From the NCBI GenBank assembly GCA_937982565.1, contig CALJLN010000050.1, positions 62,001 through 126,000 on the forward strand: a stretch of DNA of 64,000 nucleotides. The letters run 5' to 3'. This DNA is from UBA2421 sp002343075 (GTDB taxonomy: Bacteria; Planctomycetota; Phycisphaerae; Tepidisphaerales; Tepidisphaeraceae). Under the pieces are notes generated by a model. The model was not told the origin of the DNA and made no database searches. It worked only from the letters and a program-made list of their open reading frames with translations. Shown in pieces: positions 25,126-34,919 of the stretch; position 1 is the stretch's first letter; every line of letters starts with the position of its first letter. A program made the position numbers and the translations under genes.

Positions 25126-26808
25126 ATGCAGGATAAAATCGACATGGATAGCGAACCGCGAATTGTCCGCGCCCCGCGCGGAGCAGAGCGAACCTGCAAA
25201 AACTGGGTCATTGAAGCTGCGTATCGGATGATCCAAAACAACCTTGATCCGGATGTGGCCGAGCGGCCGGACGAACTTGTGGTCTACGGCGGCATCGGCA
25301 AGGCGGCGCGAAACTGGGGCTGTTTTCACGCCATTCTTCAAGCGCTCGAAGCACTCGAACCTGACGAAACGCTTCTAGTGCAGAGCGGCAAACCGGTGGG
25401 CGTCATTCGTTCACACGAAAACGCCCCGCGGGTGCTCATTGCCAATAGCAACCTTGTCCCCCGCTGGGCAACATGGGAACATTTCCATGAACTCGACCGC
25501 AAGGGCCTGATGATGTACGGCCAGATGACCGCGGGCAGTTGGATTTACATTGGCACGCAGGGGATTGTCCAAGGCACATACGAGACCTTCGCAGCGTGTG
25601 GCCGGAAGTATTTCCGGGCCGACCCCTTGCCGCTGAGCGGAAAATCGGTCGTCACTGCCGGCCTGGGTGGAATGGGTGGCGCGCAGCCGCTGGCGGCAAA
25701 ACTCGCGGGTGCGGCGATTCTGTGCATCGATGTTGACGAGTCGCGCGTGCGACGGCGGCTGGAGACGAAATACCTTGACGAAGTTGCCGCGACGCTGGAT
25801 GAAGCTCTCGACCGGATCGACCATTACACGAAGGGCCGGAAGGCAAGGTCCATCGGTCTTGTTGCCAATATCGCCGATGTCATGCCCGAATTGGTGAAGC
25901 GGGGTTGGAAACCCGATGTGGTCACCGATCAGACCAGCGCACACGATCCGATGGTCGGCTACATCCCGCGCGGGCTGAGCCTTGAGGCGGCGGCGAAGCT
26001 GCGGGAGAGCAATCGAGACGAGTACCTCCAGCAGGTCAAGGAATCGGCCGCGGCTCATGTCCGGGCAATGCTCGAGCTGAAGCGCCGCGGGAGTATTGTT
26101 TTTGACTACGGCAACAATCTTCGCGCGCTCGCGGTCGATGCTGGAGTGGCCGATGCGTTTGACTATGCCGGCTTTGTTCCGGAATTCATCCGTCCGATGT
26201 TCTGCGAGGGTTCCGGCCCCTTCCGCTGGGTGGCACTCAGCGGTGATGAGAGCGATATCGCGGTTACCGATCGCGCCATGCTCGAACTCTTTCCTGAGAA
26301 CGAGACGGTGCAGAATTGGCTTCGAAACGGTGCGCCGCAGATTGCGTTCCAGGGTTTGCCAGCACGCATTTGCTGGCTGAAATATGGCGAGAGAGAAAAG
26401 GCCGGGCTGATGCTCAATGACCTGGTGCGACACGGCAAAGTAAGTGCCCCGCTGGTCATCGGCCGCGATCATTTGGATTGCGGGAGTGTCGCATCGCCAA
26501 ATCGCGAGACCGAATCGATGAAAGACGGAAGTGACGCCGTGAGCGACTGGGCCATCCTCAACGCGCTTATCAATACTGCTAATGGTGCAAGCTGGGTCAG
26601 CTTCCACCACGGCGGGGGGGTGGGAATGGGCTTCAGCCAGCATGCAGGAATGGTTATCGTCGCCGACGGCACCGAATCCGCGGGCAAGCGGTTAAGCCGG
26701 GTGCTGAATGCCGACCCGATGATGGGCATTCTGCGCCACGCGGATGCGGGATACGAACAGGCGATTCAAGCGGCAGAACGGAATGATATTGACCTTCCCA
26801 CGCGCTAA
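25126..26808 (+). CDS. hutU: Urocanate hydratase
   Basis: This 560-residue cytoplasmic enzyme converts urocanate to 4-imidazolone-5-propionate using tightly bound NAD. The sequence matches the family along its whole length: [52 protein letters not shown] (NAD-binding), TDQTSAHDP, and [19 protein letters not shown] near the C-terminus. The ATG at 25126 has AAGGA upstream. The gene is divergent from hutH (67 bases) and is followed by hutI after a hairpin-rich spacer. Confidence 0.96.
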   Translation: MQDKIDMDSEPRIVRAPRGAERTCKNWVIEAAYRMIQNNLDPDVAERPDELVVYGGIGKAARNWGCFHAILQALEALEPDETLLVQSGKPVGVIRSHENAPRVLIANSNLVPRWATWEHFHELDRKGLMMYGQMTAGSWIYIGTQGIVQGTYETFAACGRKYFRADPLPLSGKSVVTAGLGGMGGAQPLAAKLAGAAILCIDVDESRVRRRLETKYLDEVAATLDEALDRIDHYTKGRKARSIGLVANIADVMPELVKRGWKPDVVTDQTSAHDPMVGYIPRGLSLEAAAKLRESNRDEYLQQVKESAAAHVRAMLELKRRGSIVFDYGNNLRALAVDAGVADAFDYAGFVPEFIRPMFCEGSGPFRWVALSGDESDIAVTDRAMLELFPENETVQNWLRNGAPQIAFQGLPARICWLKYGEREKAGLMLNDLVRHGKVSAPLVIGRDHLDCGSVASPNRETESMKDGSDAVSDWAILNALINTANGASWVSFHHGGGVGMGFSQHAGMVIVADGTESAGKRLSRVLNADPMMGILRHADAGYEQAIQAAERNDIDLPTR

Positions 26809-26813
26809 GGTTG

Positions 26814-26905
26814 CACGGGGTTCCATCCCGTGATGGAGTGTGTAGGGGACGGCAAATCAATGCCGCCTATACTCTCAATCACTACACGCGGGCTGAACGC
26901 CCGCG
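26814..26905. repeat. Three-hairpin palindromic element between hutU and hutI
   Basis: The spacer holds three hairpins in a row. CACGGG/CCCGTG occupies 26814-26832. CGGCA/TGCCG (26850-26865) is enclosed by GTGTAG/CTACAC (26840-26845 and 26882-26887). The last is a perfect 7-base stem CGCGGGC-tgaac-GCCCGCG (26887-26905). The hutI ATG lies 9 bases after the last stem. It may be a dispersed REP-like palindrome or an RNA structure that tunes hutI translation. Confidence 0.5.
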
Positions 26906-26913
26906 CCACGATT

Positions 26914-28161
26914 ATGATCATCAGAAATCTCTCTGGCATATTCACCGGCGAAGGATTCGTGCAGCGGGAAGGCCGACGCGTGCGCGATGACGATTGTTCC
27001 TTCGTCGCAGGGCCGATCGACATCGCCATCGACGACCGCGGGACGATTTCTGGCGTCGGCCGAGAACTCGCTTCACCAGGCGAGGTGATTGACGGCGCGG
27101 GAATGATCGCCCTGCCCGGGTTCATTGATCCGCACACCCACGCCATTTTTTCCGGCGATCGCAGCACCGAGTATTTCATGCGCTGGGCGGGAAAGACGTA
27201 TCTCGAAATCAGCCAGGCCGGCGGAGGGATTCATTCAACTGTCACGGCAACAGCCGGGCAGACATCCGAAGAACTTGAAGCCCTGCTTCGCCTTCGCCTG
27301 CAAAACATGCTGGCGTGTGGTGCAACCGTTGTCGAAGTGAAATCGGGCTACGCCGCGACAGCGGAAGATGAATTGCGGCTGCTCCGCTGCATCAAACGTG
27401 TCAGCGAGGACCGCGCAATGCCGGAACTTCGCCCGTCGTTCCTGGGCCTGCACGCCCTGCCCCGGGGCCGAATCGAATCCGAATTCGTCGATGAGATGAT
27501 CGCTGCGTTGCCCGAAGTCACCCGGCATGAGCTTGCAACACAAGTAGACTCATTCCCTGAGAAAGGTTTCTTCACTCGCGAAAGTGCGCTCCGCTTCAGC
27601 GCAGCGGCGAAAGCGAGCGGGTTGCCCTGCAAAGTACACGCCGATGAGCTATGCGATCTCGGTTCTTCGGCGGCGTTCATTCGTGCGGGCGCGCTGTCGA
27701 TCGATCATCTGCAACACATCAACAATGAAGCGGTCTCGCTGCTGGCAACTCATCCCACGGTCGCCACGATGCTCCCTGCGACGAGCTTCTTCGTGGGCAT
27801 CCCCTACGCCAATGCCCGCCGGCTGCTCGATGCCGGCGCTCGGGTGGCCCTGGCGACCGATTTCAACCCCGGCACCGCCCCCGCATTCGACCTGCAACTC
27901 ACCCACATGCTCGCCGCCAGCCAAATGAAGATGACGCCGGCGGAGATTCTGTGCGCCTCCACCTACAACGCCGCGGCGGCGCTGGGGTTGGAAAAAACGC
28001 ACGGCGCAATCATGCCCGGCCGAGTCGGCAACATATTGCTCTACAGTTCGACGGGGGCCGCCGCCGGCCTCACCATGCTGCAACAAATCTCCATCTCCCG
28101 GGCGAAACCTTTCGCAGTCGTGTTGCTGGGGAGTGTTTCTGAGCAACCGCGGCATGGTTAG
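26914..28161 (+). CDS. hutI: Imidazolonepropionase
   Basis: This 415-residue amidohydrolase opens 4-imidazolone-5-propionate to N-formimino-L-glutamate. Metal-ligand motifs are visible: LPGFIDPHTHAIFSGDR, CKVHADELCDLGS, SIDHLQHINNEA and ATDFNPGTAP. The substrate-binding block YLEISQAGGGIHSTV is typical of HutI. I chose the ATG at 26914 (MIIRNLSGIFTGEG), because the frame upstream is occupied by hairpins and has no family similarity. No hutF or hutG is nearby, so the last steps must be encoded elsewhere. Confidence 0.95.
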   Translation: MIIRNLSGIFTGEGFVQREGRRVRDDDCSFVAGPIDIAIDDRGTISGVGRELASPGEVIDGAGMIALPGFIDPHTHAIFSGDRSTEYFMRWAGKTYLEISQAGGGIHSTVTATAGQTSEELEALLRLRLQNMLACGATVVEVKSGYAATAEDELRLLRCIKRVSEDRAMPELRPSFLGLHALPRGRIESEFVDEMIAALPEVTRHELATQVDSFPEKGFFTRESALRFSAAAKASGLPCKVHADELCDLGSSAAFIRAGALSIDHLQHINNEAVSLLATHPTVATMLPATSFFVGIPYANARRLLDAGARVALATDFNPGTAPAFDLQLTHMLAASQMKMTPAEILCASTYNAAAALGLEKTHGAIMPGRVGNILLYSSTGAAAGLTMLQQISISRAKPFAVVLLGSVSEQPRHG

Positions 28162-28193
28162 ATGCGACCAACGCGGCAAATCGCACCAACCCG

Positions 28194-30137
28194 TCACAGG
28201 GCCAGGTTCAGGACATCGGCTGAGAGCTTGCCATGCGTTGCTATCAAGTGTGACGCCGGCACTCTACTCAACGATTGGCCAACCGGCTTCCCTGCCGCTG
28301 CCGTCCGCTGCAAGCTCGGTGGGACGGATTTCCCGAACTGACTCGCCAAGAGTGTGAAATCGGTCAAGTCCACCCGGCCTGAGTGATCAAGATCACCCCC
28401 AAAAATCCCCGGTGTCCGCCCGAACGACGCTGAGAGGAATACGAAGTCCTGGACATCGACTCTTCGATTGTTATCGATGTCCCCGAGTAGGCTATAAAAG
28501 TCAACATTCACAGACCCCTGCACGCTCAAACCAACGGAATCAGTGACGGTACCCGGCAAGAGTGTGCCTCGATAGTTTCCGTCGGGCAAAAGCCGGTTGG
28601 GCAGATTCGGGAACCTGACACCCACGCCTCGGCCCAGTCGATCGATCTGCGTAATCGTGTAAGAGATTGGGTTAATCACGGCACCGTCGTCGAGCGATTC
28701 AATGCGAAATGCTTCAGGACGAACATTGCGCGCCACATCTTCGCTGAAGAATACCTCAAACCCGCCAGGCGGATTGGCATACGCGTTAACTACGACGGGG
28801 GGGGCAATGTCATCGGGCGAAAGCGCCCAGATGGTTCGGTTGTTCAGGTAGCGAAGTGAATCACCGGATCTCGCCTCGAGTCGCTGAGAAAAGCTTGACA
28901 TTTGATCATCGACGCTCACCCACGACGCAACAGTGGTATCGTCGGTTCCATCGGTGCGCCAGATGCCGGAATCAGTTCCCACAAACGTTGAGCCATCGAG
29001 AACGGCTAGGCCGCGATAAATGGTATCCGGGAAAATCGGAATCCGCATTGTGCCCGCGGGGGTTCCATCCGTTGACCAGATCTCCCGAAATGTGCTGGAG
29101 TTTCCGCGAACAAGCGTGAGTCGGGGGGAATCGACAACCCCACCCGGAAGCAAGAAACGGCTTCCTGAGGGGCCGGGATTAAAATCACGAAGCAGCGCCG
29201 TGCCCTCGGGCGTGCCGTCGGTCGACCAAAGTTCTGAACCGGTATCCGATCCTCCGCCGATGAAGTAAAGCCGATTCTTGAACACCGTCAGATCTGGATG
29301 ATTTGCCTGATACAGCGCTGGGGAGAACGCGAACTGAGCGAGCAGTCGTGTGCCGGCAGTCGTTCCATCGGTGGCATAAATTCTCGAATCAGAGTTAAGC
29401 CCCGTTCGAAAGAACGTGAGGCCGTTGAGCGAAGTCGGGATTCGACCTTGTCCCGGTGCCCCACCCGGAAGGAAAGCAATCAGCTCCGTTCCTTTCGGTG
29501 TCCCGTCTGTACGATAGAGCGAACTGGAGTCAGAACCCGTTAAAAAAATTAGGTCGCCGTGAAGCTCAAAAAAATCTGCCAAGAATCTAATGCCATCAAA
29601 GTCGCGAACGACCTGCGGCTCGGGGGTTGCGTCTGACGTACGCAGAAGAAGGGTTTGGTCAGCAACTGTCGCAGAGAAGTAAACGAAATCTTCGTGCACG
29701 AACAACGGCTTGGCGAACGAACCTGCCGATCCGGGTGCAACATCGGCGACAAGCTTTGTGCCATCCACGGTGCCATCGCTCCGCCAAAGCTCCAATCCGT
29801 GCGTGCCGTCATCGGCCGAAAAGTAAACGTTGTTTCCAGCGCTCAAGAGTGGGCCAATCTGGGCACCAACCGCGCCAACCCGAATGTCGGCGACGCGGAA
29901 AGTAGTCGCCTGCGACCCGCCGCTCACCCACAATTCTTCGCCGTGCGCAACCTCACTCGCTACAAAGAATGAGCGTGACCCTGCCCCCGTGAGGCCACGA
30001 CCGTAGTTCACCTGCACATCGCTCGGAATCCGCGCGAGCGGTTCCTGCGGGAAGCCGGTGTAGGCAACTCCCGACAAGAGCCTTCTGATTTCTAGTGACT
30101 CTACAGCCGTGCGGCTTGCACTGGATGAACCCGCCAT
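28194..30137 (-). CDS. Secreted ELWxxDGT-repeat protein with dockerin-like tail
   Basis: This 647-residue exported protein starts with the LEPR-XLL-type motif (SRTAVESLEIRRLLSG). It then has repeats with the pattern ELWxxDGTxxGT, such as LELWRSDGTVDGTKLV, SELWSTDGTPEGTALL and REIWSTDGTPAGTMRI, which likely fold as a beta-propeller. Residues of about 460-560 form an Ig-like strand domain. Two dockerin-type calcium loops follow: GDIDNNRRVDVQDFVFL and GDLDHSGRVDLTDFTLL. The protein is probably at the cell surface, and its partner is unknown. Its last bases lie 32 bases from the hutI stop on the opposite strand. Confidence 0.88.
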   Translation of the reverse strand: MAGSSSASRTAVESLEIRRLLSGVAYTGFPQEPLARIPSDVQVNYGRGLTGAGSRSFFVASEVAHGEELWVSGGSQATTFRVADIRVGAVGAQIGPLLSAGNNVYFSADDGTHGLELWRSDGTVDGTKLVADVAPGSAGSFAKPLFVHEDFVYFSATVADQTLLLRTSDATPEPQVVRDFDGIRFLADFFELHGDLIFLTGSDSSSLYRTDGTPKGTELIAFLPGGAPGQGRIPTSLNGLTFFRTGLNSDSRIYATDGTTAGTRLLAQFAFSPALYQANHPDLTVFKNRLYFIGGGSDTGSELWSTDGTPEGTALLRDFNPGPSGSRFLLPGGVVDSPRLTLVRGNSSTFREIWSTDGTPAGTMRIPIFPDTIYRGLAVLDGSTFVGTDSGIWRTDGTDDTTVASWVSVDDQMSSFSQRLEARSGDSLRYLNNRTIWALSPDDIAPPVVVNAYANPPGGFEVFFSEDVARNVRPEAFRIESLDDGAVINPISYTITQIDRLGRGVGVRFPNLPNRLLPDGNYRGTLLPGTVTDSVGLSVQGSVNVDFYSLLGDIDNNRRVDVQDFVFLSASFGRTPGIFGGDLDHSGRVDLTDFTLLASQFGKSVPPSLQRTAAAGKPVGQSLSRVPASHLIATHGKLSADVLNLAL

Positions 30138-30203
30138 GACTGCCCCTTTCTTCCCACACTAATCGGAGTCTCGGCCCCAAACAAGCAAAAACCTCGCAAT
30201 TCG

Positions 30204-30992
30204 TCACCTATCCAACGTATCTCGAACCTTCTGTTTCATCGCTTCCCCCACCGCACCCTTCAAAGGTTCATCAACCACACTCATCTTGCCGGTTGCATCC
30301 AGCGTGATGGTGTACAGCCGGTCGGTTTTGAACGGGCCGTAGATGCTCTTTCCGTTGGCCACTTTCACGCCCCGTTCATTTCGGAAATTTTCATCTCCCG
30401 CCAGCCGCCAGAAGTTCGACCATAGTTCCTGCTCGAACTGGCTTACCTCGGGGGTGGCCGATCGGTACAACTCGGGGATGTTGCCCGGTGAATCGATTGG
30501 CTGGGCGTTCATCGGCTGCTGCGCGCTACCGTAGATCTTGTCGAAAAGCAGGATGCTGTGGCCGCGGAGTGGGTCGTCTTTTTGTACGAAGTCGTTCGCA
30601 AACTCGATGACCAGCCCATCCACATGCACATGCTCGCCGCGCACCGTAAACTGCCTCGGCGGGAGAGTGGAGCCGTCTTTTGCATACTCCACGAACAGTA
30701 GATTGCTGATCGGCAGCCCGGCGGCGTCGATGATGCGCTCTGTCACCAGGATCTCGGCAACCCGCTTCTCGGCGGTCAGGCGGGTTACTACTCCCTGCAA
30801 CTGCTCGGTTTTTGCCTGCAGCTGCTCTTTTTCCTGCTGAAGCTGCGCGATCTGCCGCTGCTCGGCGGTGTGCTTTCGGTACTGCCACACACCCAGCCCG
30901 CTGACGGTGAGCAGACACACAATCGTGGAGAGTTTAAGCACCGCGCGCAGCATCCAGATTGCTCCGTATCGGTTCACCCGAGTTGTCCGCAT
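30204..30992 (-). CDS. Membrane-anchored coiled-coil protein
   Basis: I do not recognise this 262-residue protein as a known family. A membrane helix (about residues 15-37, LRAVLKLSTIVCLLTVSGLG) is followed by a Gln/Glu-rich coiled coil (QIAQLQQEKEQLQAKTEQL) and a globular domain with TVRGEHVHVDGLVIEF and GRHSILLFDKIYG-like strands. I chose the ATG at 30992 (MRTTRVNRYGAIW) because it starts 26 bases after the upstream gene's stop. Topology puts the domain outside the cytoplasm. It is likely cotranscribed with the 523-residue secreted protein upstream. Confidence 0.65.
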   Translation of the reverse strand: MRTTRVNRYGAIWMLRAVLKLSTIVCLLTVSGLGVWQYRKHTAEQRQIAQLQQEKEQLQAKTEQLQGVVTRLTAEKRVAEILVTERIIDAAGLPISNLLFVEYAKDGSTLPPRQFTVRGEHVHVDGLVIEFANDFVQKDDPLRGHSILLFDKIYGSAQQPMNAQPIDSPGNIPELYRSATPEVSQFEQELWSNFWRLAGDENFRNERGVKVANGKSIYGPFKTDRLYTITLDATGKMSVVDEPLKGAVGEAMKQKVRDTLDR

Positions 30993-31017
30993 GAATCTCC
31001 GGTCGGCAACCGAAGCA

Positions 31018-32589
31018 TCACTTGCCCTCAATTTCTGCGGGACGTGTGAGGTTGGCATCTTTCCAGATTTTCTCAAGCGTGGGTTTATCGGTCGTGAGAA
31101 TCAGGATTTTGGATGCTTCGTTCTGCGAGCCGAGATATCGGCCTTCTGGGCTGACATAGTGCGTCGTCACGGCACCCTCCACCCCGATGCGGTCGGCAAT
31201 TGGGATCGCCCGCTGCCGCCTTCCGTCGAGGGTGAAGTATTGCTCCGCGCCGACATCGATGTATCGCTTGACTACTTCCCCCTGATCGCCGATCCATGTT
31301 GCGAACAGGTAAGTCTTAGGCTCGTGATAAGGCAAAATTCGAGGAAGCAGGTGGTTCAATGCCTGCGGAAGGTAGAACGGCGGAAGTTGGCGCTCCAGCG
31401 TCTGCCCGCGCATGGTCTTGCTGTTGCGCGTCACCGTGAGCATGTACACTTCGGTCGGCCGCACGGGCGGCTGGTTGGCATCGGCGGTTCCATCGGGCAA
31501 AAGTTCGCCGGGCGCAAGCCTCGGATCAATCACGCGGCGAACTTCTCGGTCGGCCGTACCAAACTCTCCAAAACTCTCCCGCGTGCCGTCTTTCTGCTCG
31601 ATCAAACCCGTACTCGACCAGACCTCGTTGCGCCGATCAAACGATGCGTATAGCCACGATTCACTGTCCACCTGCGCGCCCGACTCAGGATAGGTCCGCG
31701 ACCGAACCCCGATTCGCACGCCTTCCGTACCGCGCACGGCATCGAGCGGCACACCCCGGCGCGGCAGGTCATTGGCCACTTCCTCAACCACATAGGAGTA
31801 TCCGATGTCCTTGCCATCGCGAATCAGCCGCCACCACTGTTCGGGGGCCAGCGCATCGCGCAGGCGGGCTTCTGAAAAATTAAGCAGCACTGCCCGTGTG
31901 CGGTAGAGACGTTCATTCTGTTCTTCCTTCAGCCGCGACTGATCCATGACGCGAACGGTATCGATCACGCGCCCGAACAAATCGACCACTTTCTGCGTCT
32001 CTAAGTCATTCTCCAGCGGGCCTTGCCGGGGTGCCGGGGAGATGAACGTAAAATTGTAGTAAACCAGATCACTCCCGCGGACCAGCGCCCGCTGGGTGAG
32101 TCGCGTATCCATTCCCACCGTTGATCGAACGACGATCATGCCGACCTCGGCATCGCCGATATTGACAAAATCTTCCCGCAGAATCTCGGCACCGGGCGCA
32201 TCAACTTTGATCTGCTCGATCGTGCTTTCGAGCAAACCTGGAATCCGTCGGCCTTGCGGCCCGTCGCTGGCTATCAGCCGCATGGGCTTGCTCAGCAACA
32301 CTCTTCCAACCGACATCGACCACTTCATTTCTTCGTTGACAAATTGCACCAACTGCTCGCTGTTACTTCGCTTAAGCTCGATGCAATTGCCAGGGCCACG
32401 AAAACTGATTCCTGCCGCCTCGCTTGTAAAAGTATCGCCCAACTCATACCGCTGCGGGCGACCGGGCGCGGGGTCAGCGAGCGGCAATGGGCCGACGGGT
32501 GCAAGCGGCTCGTCCGGAACTTGGGCATTACACCAGCCTGCAAGCATCAATCCCGCTGCGATCACTCTTGTCAGCATGCGATTACCCAT
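31018..32589 (-). CDS. Hypothetical secreted protein
   Basis: This 523-residue protein begins at the ATG at 32589 with a signal peptide (MGNRMLTRVIAAGLMLAGWC, then NAQ). The mature protein starts with a Pro-rich linker. A PsbP/LpqN-like domain follows (ISFRGPGNCIELKRSN, MIVVRSTVGMDTRLTQRAL). A C-terminal domain has GKDIGYSYVVEEVAND and GVRSRTYPESGAQVDSES, which resemble beta-rich lipoprotein-carrier modules. It ends next to the coiled-coil gene and follows a 76-residue membrane protein, so the three probably form one operon. Function unknown. Confidence 0.65.
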   Translation of the reverse strand: MGNRMLTRVIAAGLMLAGWCNAQVPDEPLAPVGPLPLADPAPGRPQRYELGDTFTSEAAGISFRGPGNCIELKRSNSEQLVQFVNEEMKWSMSVGRVLLSKPMRLIASDGPQGRRIPGLLESTIEQIKVDAPGAEILREDFVNIGDAEVGMIVVRSTVGMDTRLTQRALVRGSDLVYYNFTFISPAPRQGPLENDLETQKVVDLFGRVIDTVRVMDQSRLKEEQNERLYRTRAVLLNFSEARLRDALAPEQWWRLIRDGKDIGYSYVVEEVANDLPRRGVPLDAVRGTEGVRIGVRSRTYPESGAQVDSESWLYASFDRRNEVWSSTGLIEQKDGTRESFGEFGTADREVRRVIDPRLAPGELLPDGTADANQPPVRPTEVYMLTVTRNSKTMRGQTLERQLPPFYLPQALNHLLPRILPYHEPKTYLFATWIGDQGEVVKRYIDVGAEQYFTLDGRRQRAIPIADRIGVEGAVTTHYVSPEGRYLGSQNEASKILILTTDKPTLEKIWKDANLTRPAEIEGK

Positions 32590-32606
32590 ACGATTACCTC
32601 GGTTGT

Positions 32607-32837
32607 CTAATCTGGTTGCGTTCTTGTCTTGCGATGGTGCTGTCGAAGCACCTCTTCGATTTGCTGCACCTGGTCCGGGCTCATCTGCAAATCGAGCTGC
32701 GGGGGAAGGTTCGGATGCCGCGACGCCAGTCCCGCCAGGCCCAGGGTACCGGCAAATAGCAACCACACCACCGCAGTCATAAGGTGCCGCCGTCTGGCGT
32801 TGATGAGTTCCCGTTCGTCCTGCATGAACCGAGGCAT
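32607..32837 (-). CDS. Small single-pass membrane protein
   Basis: This 76-residue protein has one membrane helix (HLMTAVVWLLFAGTLGLAGL) and a short C-terminal tail with a possible amphipathic helix (MSPDQVQQIEEVLRQHHRKT). It lies between the large polytopic protein and the secreted protein in the same direction, 17 bases before the start of the latter. No function can be given. Confidence 0.55.
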   Translation of the reverse strand: MPRFMQDERELINARRRHLMTAVVWLLFAGTLGLAGLASRHPNLPPQLDLQMSPDQVQQIEEVLRQHHRKTRTQPD

Positions 32838-32891
32838 TCTAACCGCGAAACGCGATCATGTGTCACCCGCAAACAGGAAAAGTGGCAACAT

Positions 32892-34832
32892 TCACACACG
32901 ACGAGTCCGCGCGAAGCAGCCATAGAGATAAATCAGTGCGAGCAGCACCATCGCCCCGGCGAGGGTCGGGCGAAGCTGTTCGAGGATCGGCTGCAGCGTG
33001 GGCCAAGCCCCTGAGTGCATTCGCAGCATCTGGAGAAAGACCATCGCAGTCGAAATGCCCACCACCGCCGTGTGCAGCAGTCCCCACCCCACCGACACGG
33101 CCAACCCCACTCCGACGACCGCAGCACCCCAGGTGAGGTATCGCTCGTGCATCTGCGGCAGCACGGTGTATGCAACGATCCAGGGCACCGCCATTGCCAG
33201 TAACATCGCCGGGTCGTTCCTTTTCTGCTGAATCGCCGCGCCCAGCGCACAGACGACGCATGCGACTGCGTGCAAACCGATCAAGAAGTGGCGCACCGTC
33301 ACATCCACTGCCGTGTCGAACATGACTCGGGAAAAGATGATGCCATCCAAACCCCACCGAAACTCCGAAAGCAAAAATGGAATATTGGCCGTCGGCCCCA
33401 TCACCATCTGTCGATACTGCCGGCTCGGGAAGGTGTAGCTGATGACGAACCAGTTCCAACTCCCGTCAAACCGGTGCGCGGCGATGAAAATGGCTGCAAC
33501 TGCCACAATTCCAACGGCCAGCCCGCGCGATCGCTCCGGCATCATCCACGGAAGCAGCACGATCGCCGCCACCAGCGGCATGCCGATCAGGAGAATACTG
33601 ATCGCCCACTCGGCATTTAAAAATGGTCCAAGCACCAGCGCCGCAGCAGTGCCGACGGCCAGCCACCATATCAGCCCGAGCCGCCCCGGGTATCCAGAAA
33701 TCGCAAACACGACCGACAATCCGATAACCGTCCCGACCCAAAGCCACGCGGTCGGCGACCGCACCAGCCATGGCAGGCCAGTCGCAAGCCACATAAAGCA
33801 GAATCCCACCGCCAGCCTGGCAAAACCGAGGATGTTTCCCCGAAACATCGGAATCAGCGCCAGCGCCGGCATGACCAGCAATATCTGGCCCTTCAATCCC
33901 AGCGACGCGCCCCACACAATCCCCGCCCAGCCCCACTTCCCGATGGCGGCGAAACCCATGCCCGCGATCACGAATGGCAAAATCCAAGTATCCCACTGCA
34001 CAAATGCGTGCGAGTCGATGATCACCGCTGGGTTCAGCCATAAAACCACCGCTGCCAGAAGCGCGATCATCCACGCGGGGTCGTGCGGCTGGAAGATGGA
34101 GCGGGAACGCGTGCGTAATGCCGGCAATTCGATCCCGGCTGCCAGCAGGACGGCATCACATCGTCTACGCCAGATGAGAACGGCCGTAAACATCGCAATC
34201 GCAGAAAGTCCGGCCACCGCTGTATTGAGGTGCATGAGTGGCCAGGCAAACTCATTGCGATATTCAGTGGTGCCAGGGTAAAGATCCAGGGTGTGTTTCA
34301 CCCAAGCTGACATGATGAGCAACCGCAGCGGGGAGTAGTCAAGGCCGTAAGTTAGCTCGGTAGGCCTCCGTCGCTCGGCTCGTTCGGCAACACTGTCGTA
34401 AAATGCGAGATATCCGGCCCAATACTCCGCCCAGGTAATCGACCGCCTAGAGCCGGTTGTGGCGTCGGTTGTCACACGGGAATCTTCCCGGTTCCGGGAC
34501 GCGAAGAGTTTGGAGATCAATCCATCGAGCTTGCCCGGCATCGGTAGACCGGCATTCTCACGCGCCAGGTTGACCACACTCTTGCCGTGCCCGAAGCCGT
34601 TGTGAATGTCCCACCACATTCGCAAGTCTTCCGTAGCAGCAAAGACCGTATTGCGGCCCACAACCCCAACGTAGCCCGCAGCTACTGTCAGCAGCAGCGA
34701 TGCGAGCACAATCAGACGACGAAATAGCGGCTTTCCGCCCAGTTGTCGTCGCAGGGGCCGAGCCGGCGGCGCGCGCAGGGCGCTCTCGATGGCGTGATCG
34801 GCAGAAGGTGGCGTGGGGGTGGCCTGCTTCAC
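32892..34832 (-). CDS. Polytopic membrane protein, GT-C glycosyltransferase-like
   Basis: This 646-residue protein has about 12 membrane segments, spread from LIVLASLLLTVAAGYVGVVG near the N-terminus to MVLLALIYLYG at the end. The first outside loop (about residues 65-165) carries acidic residues and YSPLRLLIMSAWVKHTLDLYP, and a later loop holds SHAFVQWDTWILPF. This layout fits GT-C enzymes that use lipid-phosphate sugars. The HERYLTWGA segment near the C-terminus is a typical GT-C motif (MHERYL). The start is a GTG at 34832. Donor and acceptor are unknown. It heads the minus-strand run down to 30204. Confidence 0.72.
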   Translation of the reverse strand: MKQATPTPPSADHAIESALRAPPARPLRRQLGGKPLFRRLIVLASLLLTVAAGYVGVVGRNTVFAATEDLRMWWDIHNGFGHGKSVVNLARENAGLPMPGKLDGLISKLFASRNREDSRVTTDATTGSRRSITWAEYWAGYLAFYDSVAERAERRRPTELTYGLDYSPLRLLIMSAWVKHTLDLYPGTTEYRNEFAWPLMHLNTAVAGLSAIAMFTAVLIWRRRCDAVLLAAGIELPALRTRSRSIFQPHDPAWMIALLAAVVLWLNPAVIIDSHAFVQWDTWILPFVIAGMGFAAIGKWGWAGIVWGASLGLKGQILLVMPALALIPMFRGNILGFARLAVGFCFMWLATGLPWLVRSPTAWLWVGTVIGLSVVFAISGYPGRLGLIWWLAVGTAAALVLGPFLNAEWAISILLIGMPLVAAIVLLPWMMPERSRGLAVGIVAVAAIFIAAHRFDGSWNWFVISYTFPSRQYRQMVMGPTANIPFLLSEFRWGLDGIIFSRVMFDTAVDVTVRHFLIGLHAVACVVCALGAAIQQKRNDPAMLLAMAVPWIVAYTVLPQMHERYLTWGAAVVGVGLAVSVGWGLLHTAVVGISTAMVFLQMLRMHSGAWPTLQPILEQLRPTLAGAMVLLALIYLYGCFARTRRV

Positions 34833-34919
34833 AGTGAAAGGATACCTTCACGACTATCAGACGCGGTTTCAACTCATGATTCAACGGTGCCCGTTCCGGG
34901 GTTCGCAAAACGCTAACTG

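Noticed and set aside
25411..26643. A 410-codon minus-strand open frame opposite hutU
   Set aside because: hutU is a clear family member along its whole length, and the opposite frame has no recognisable motif.
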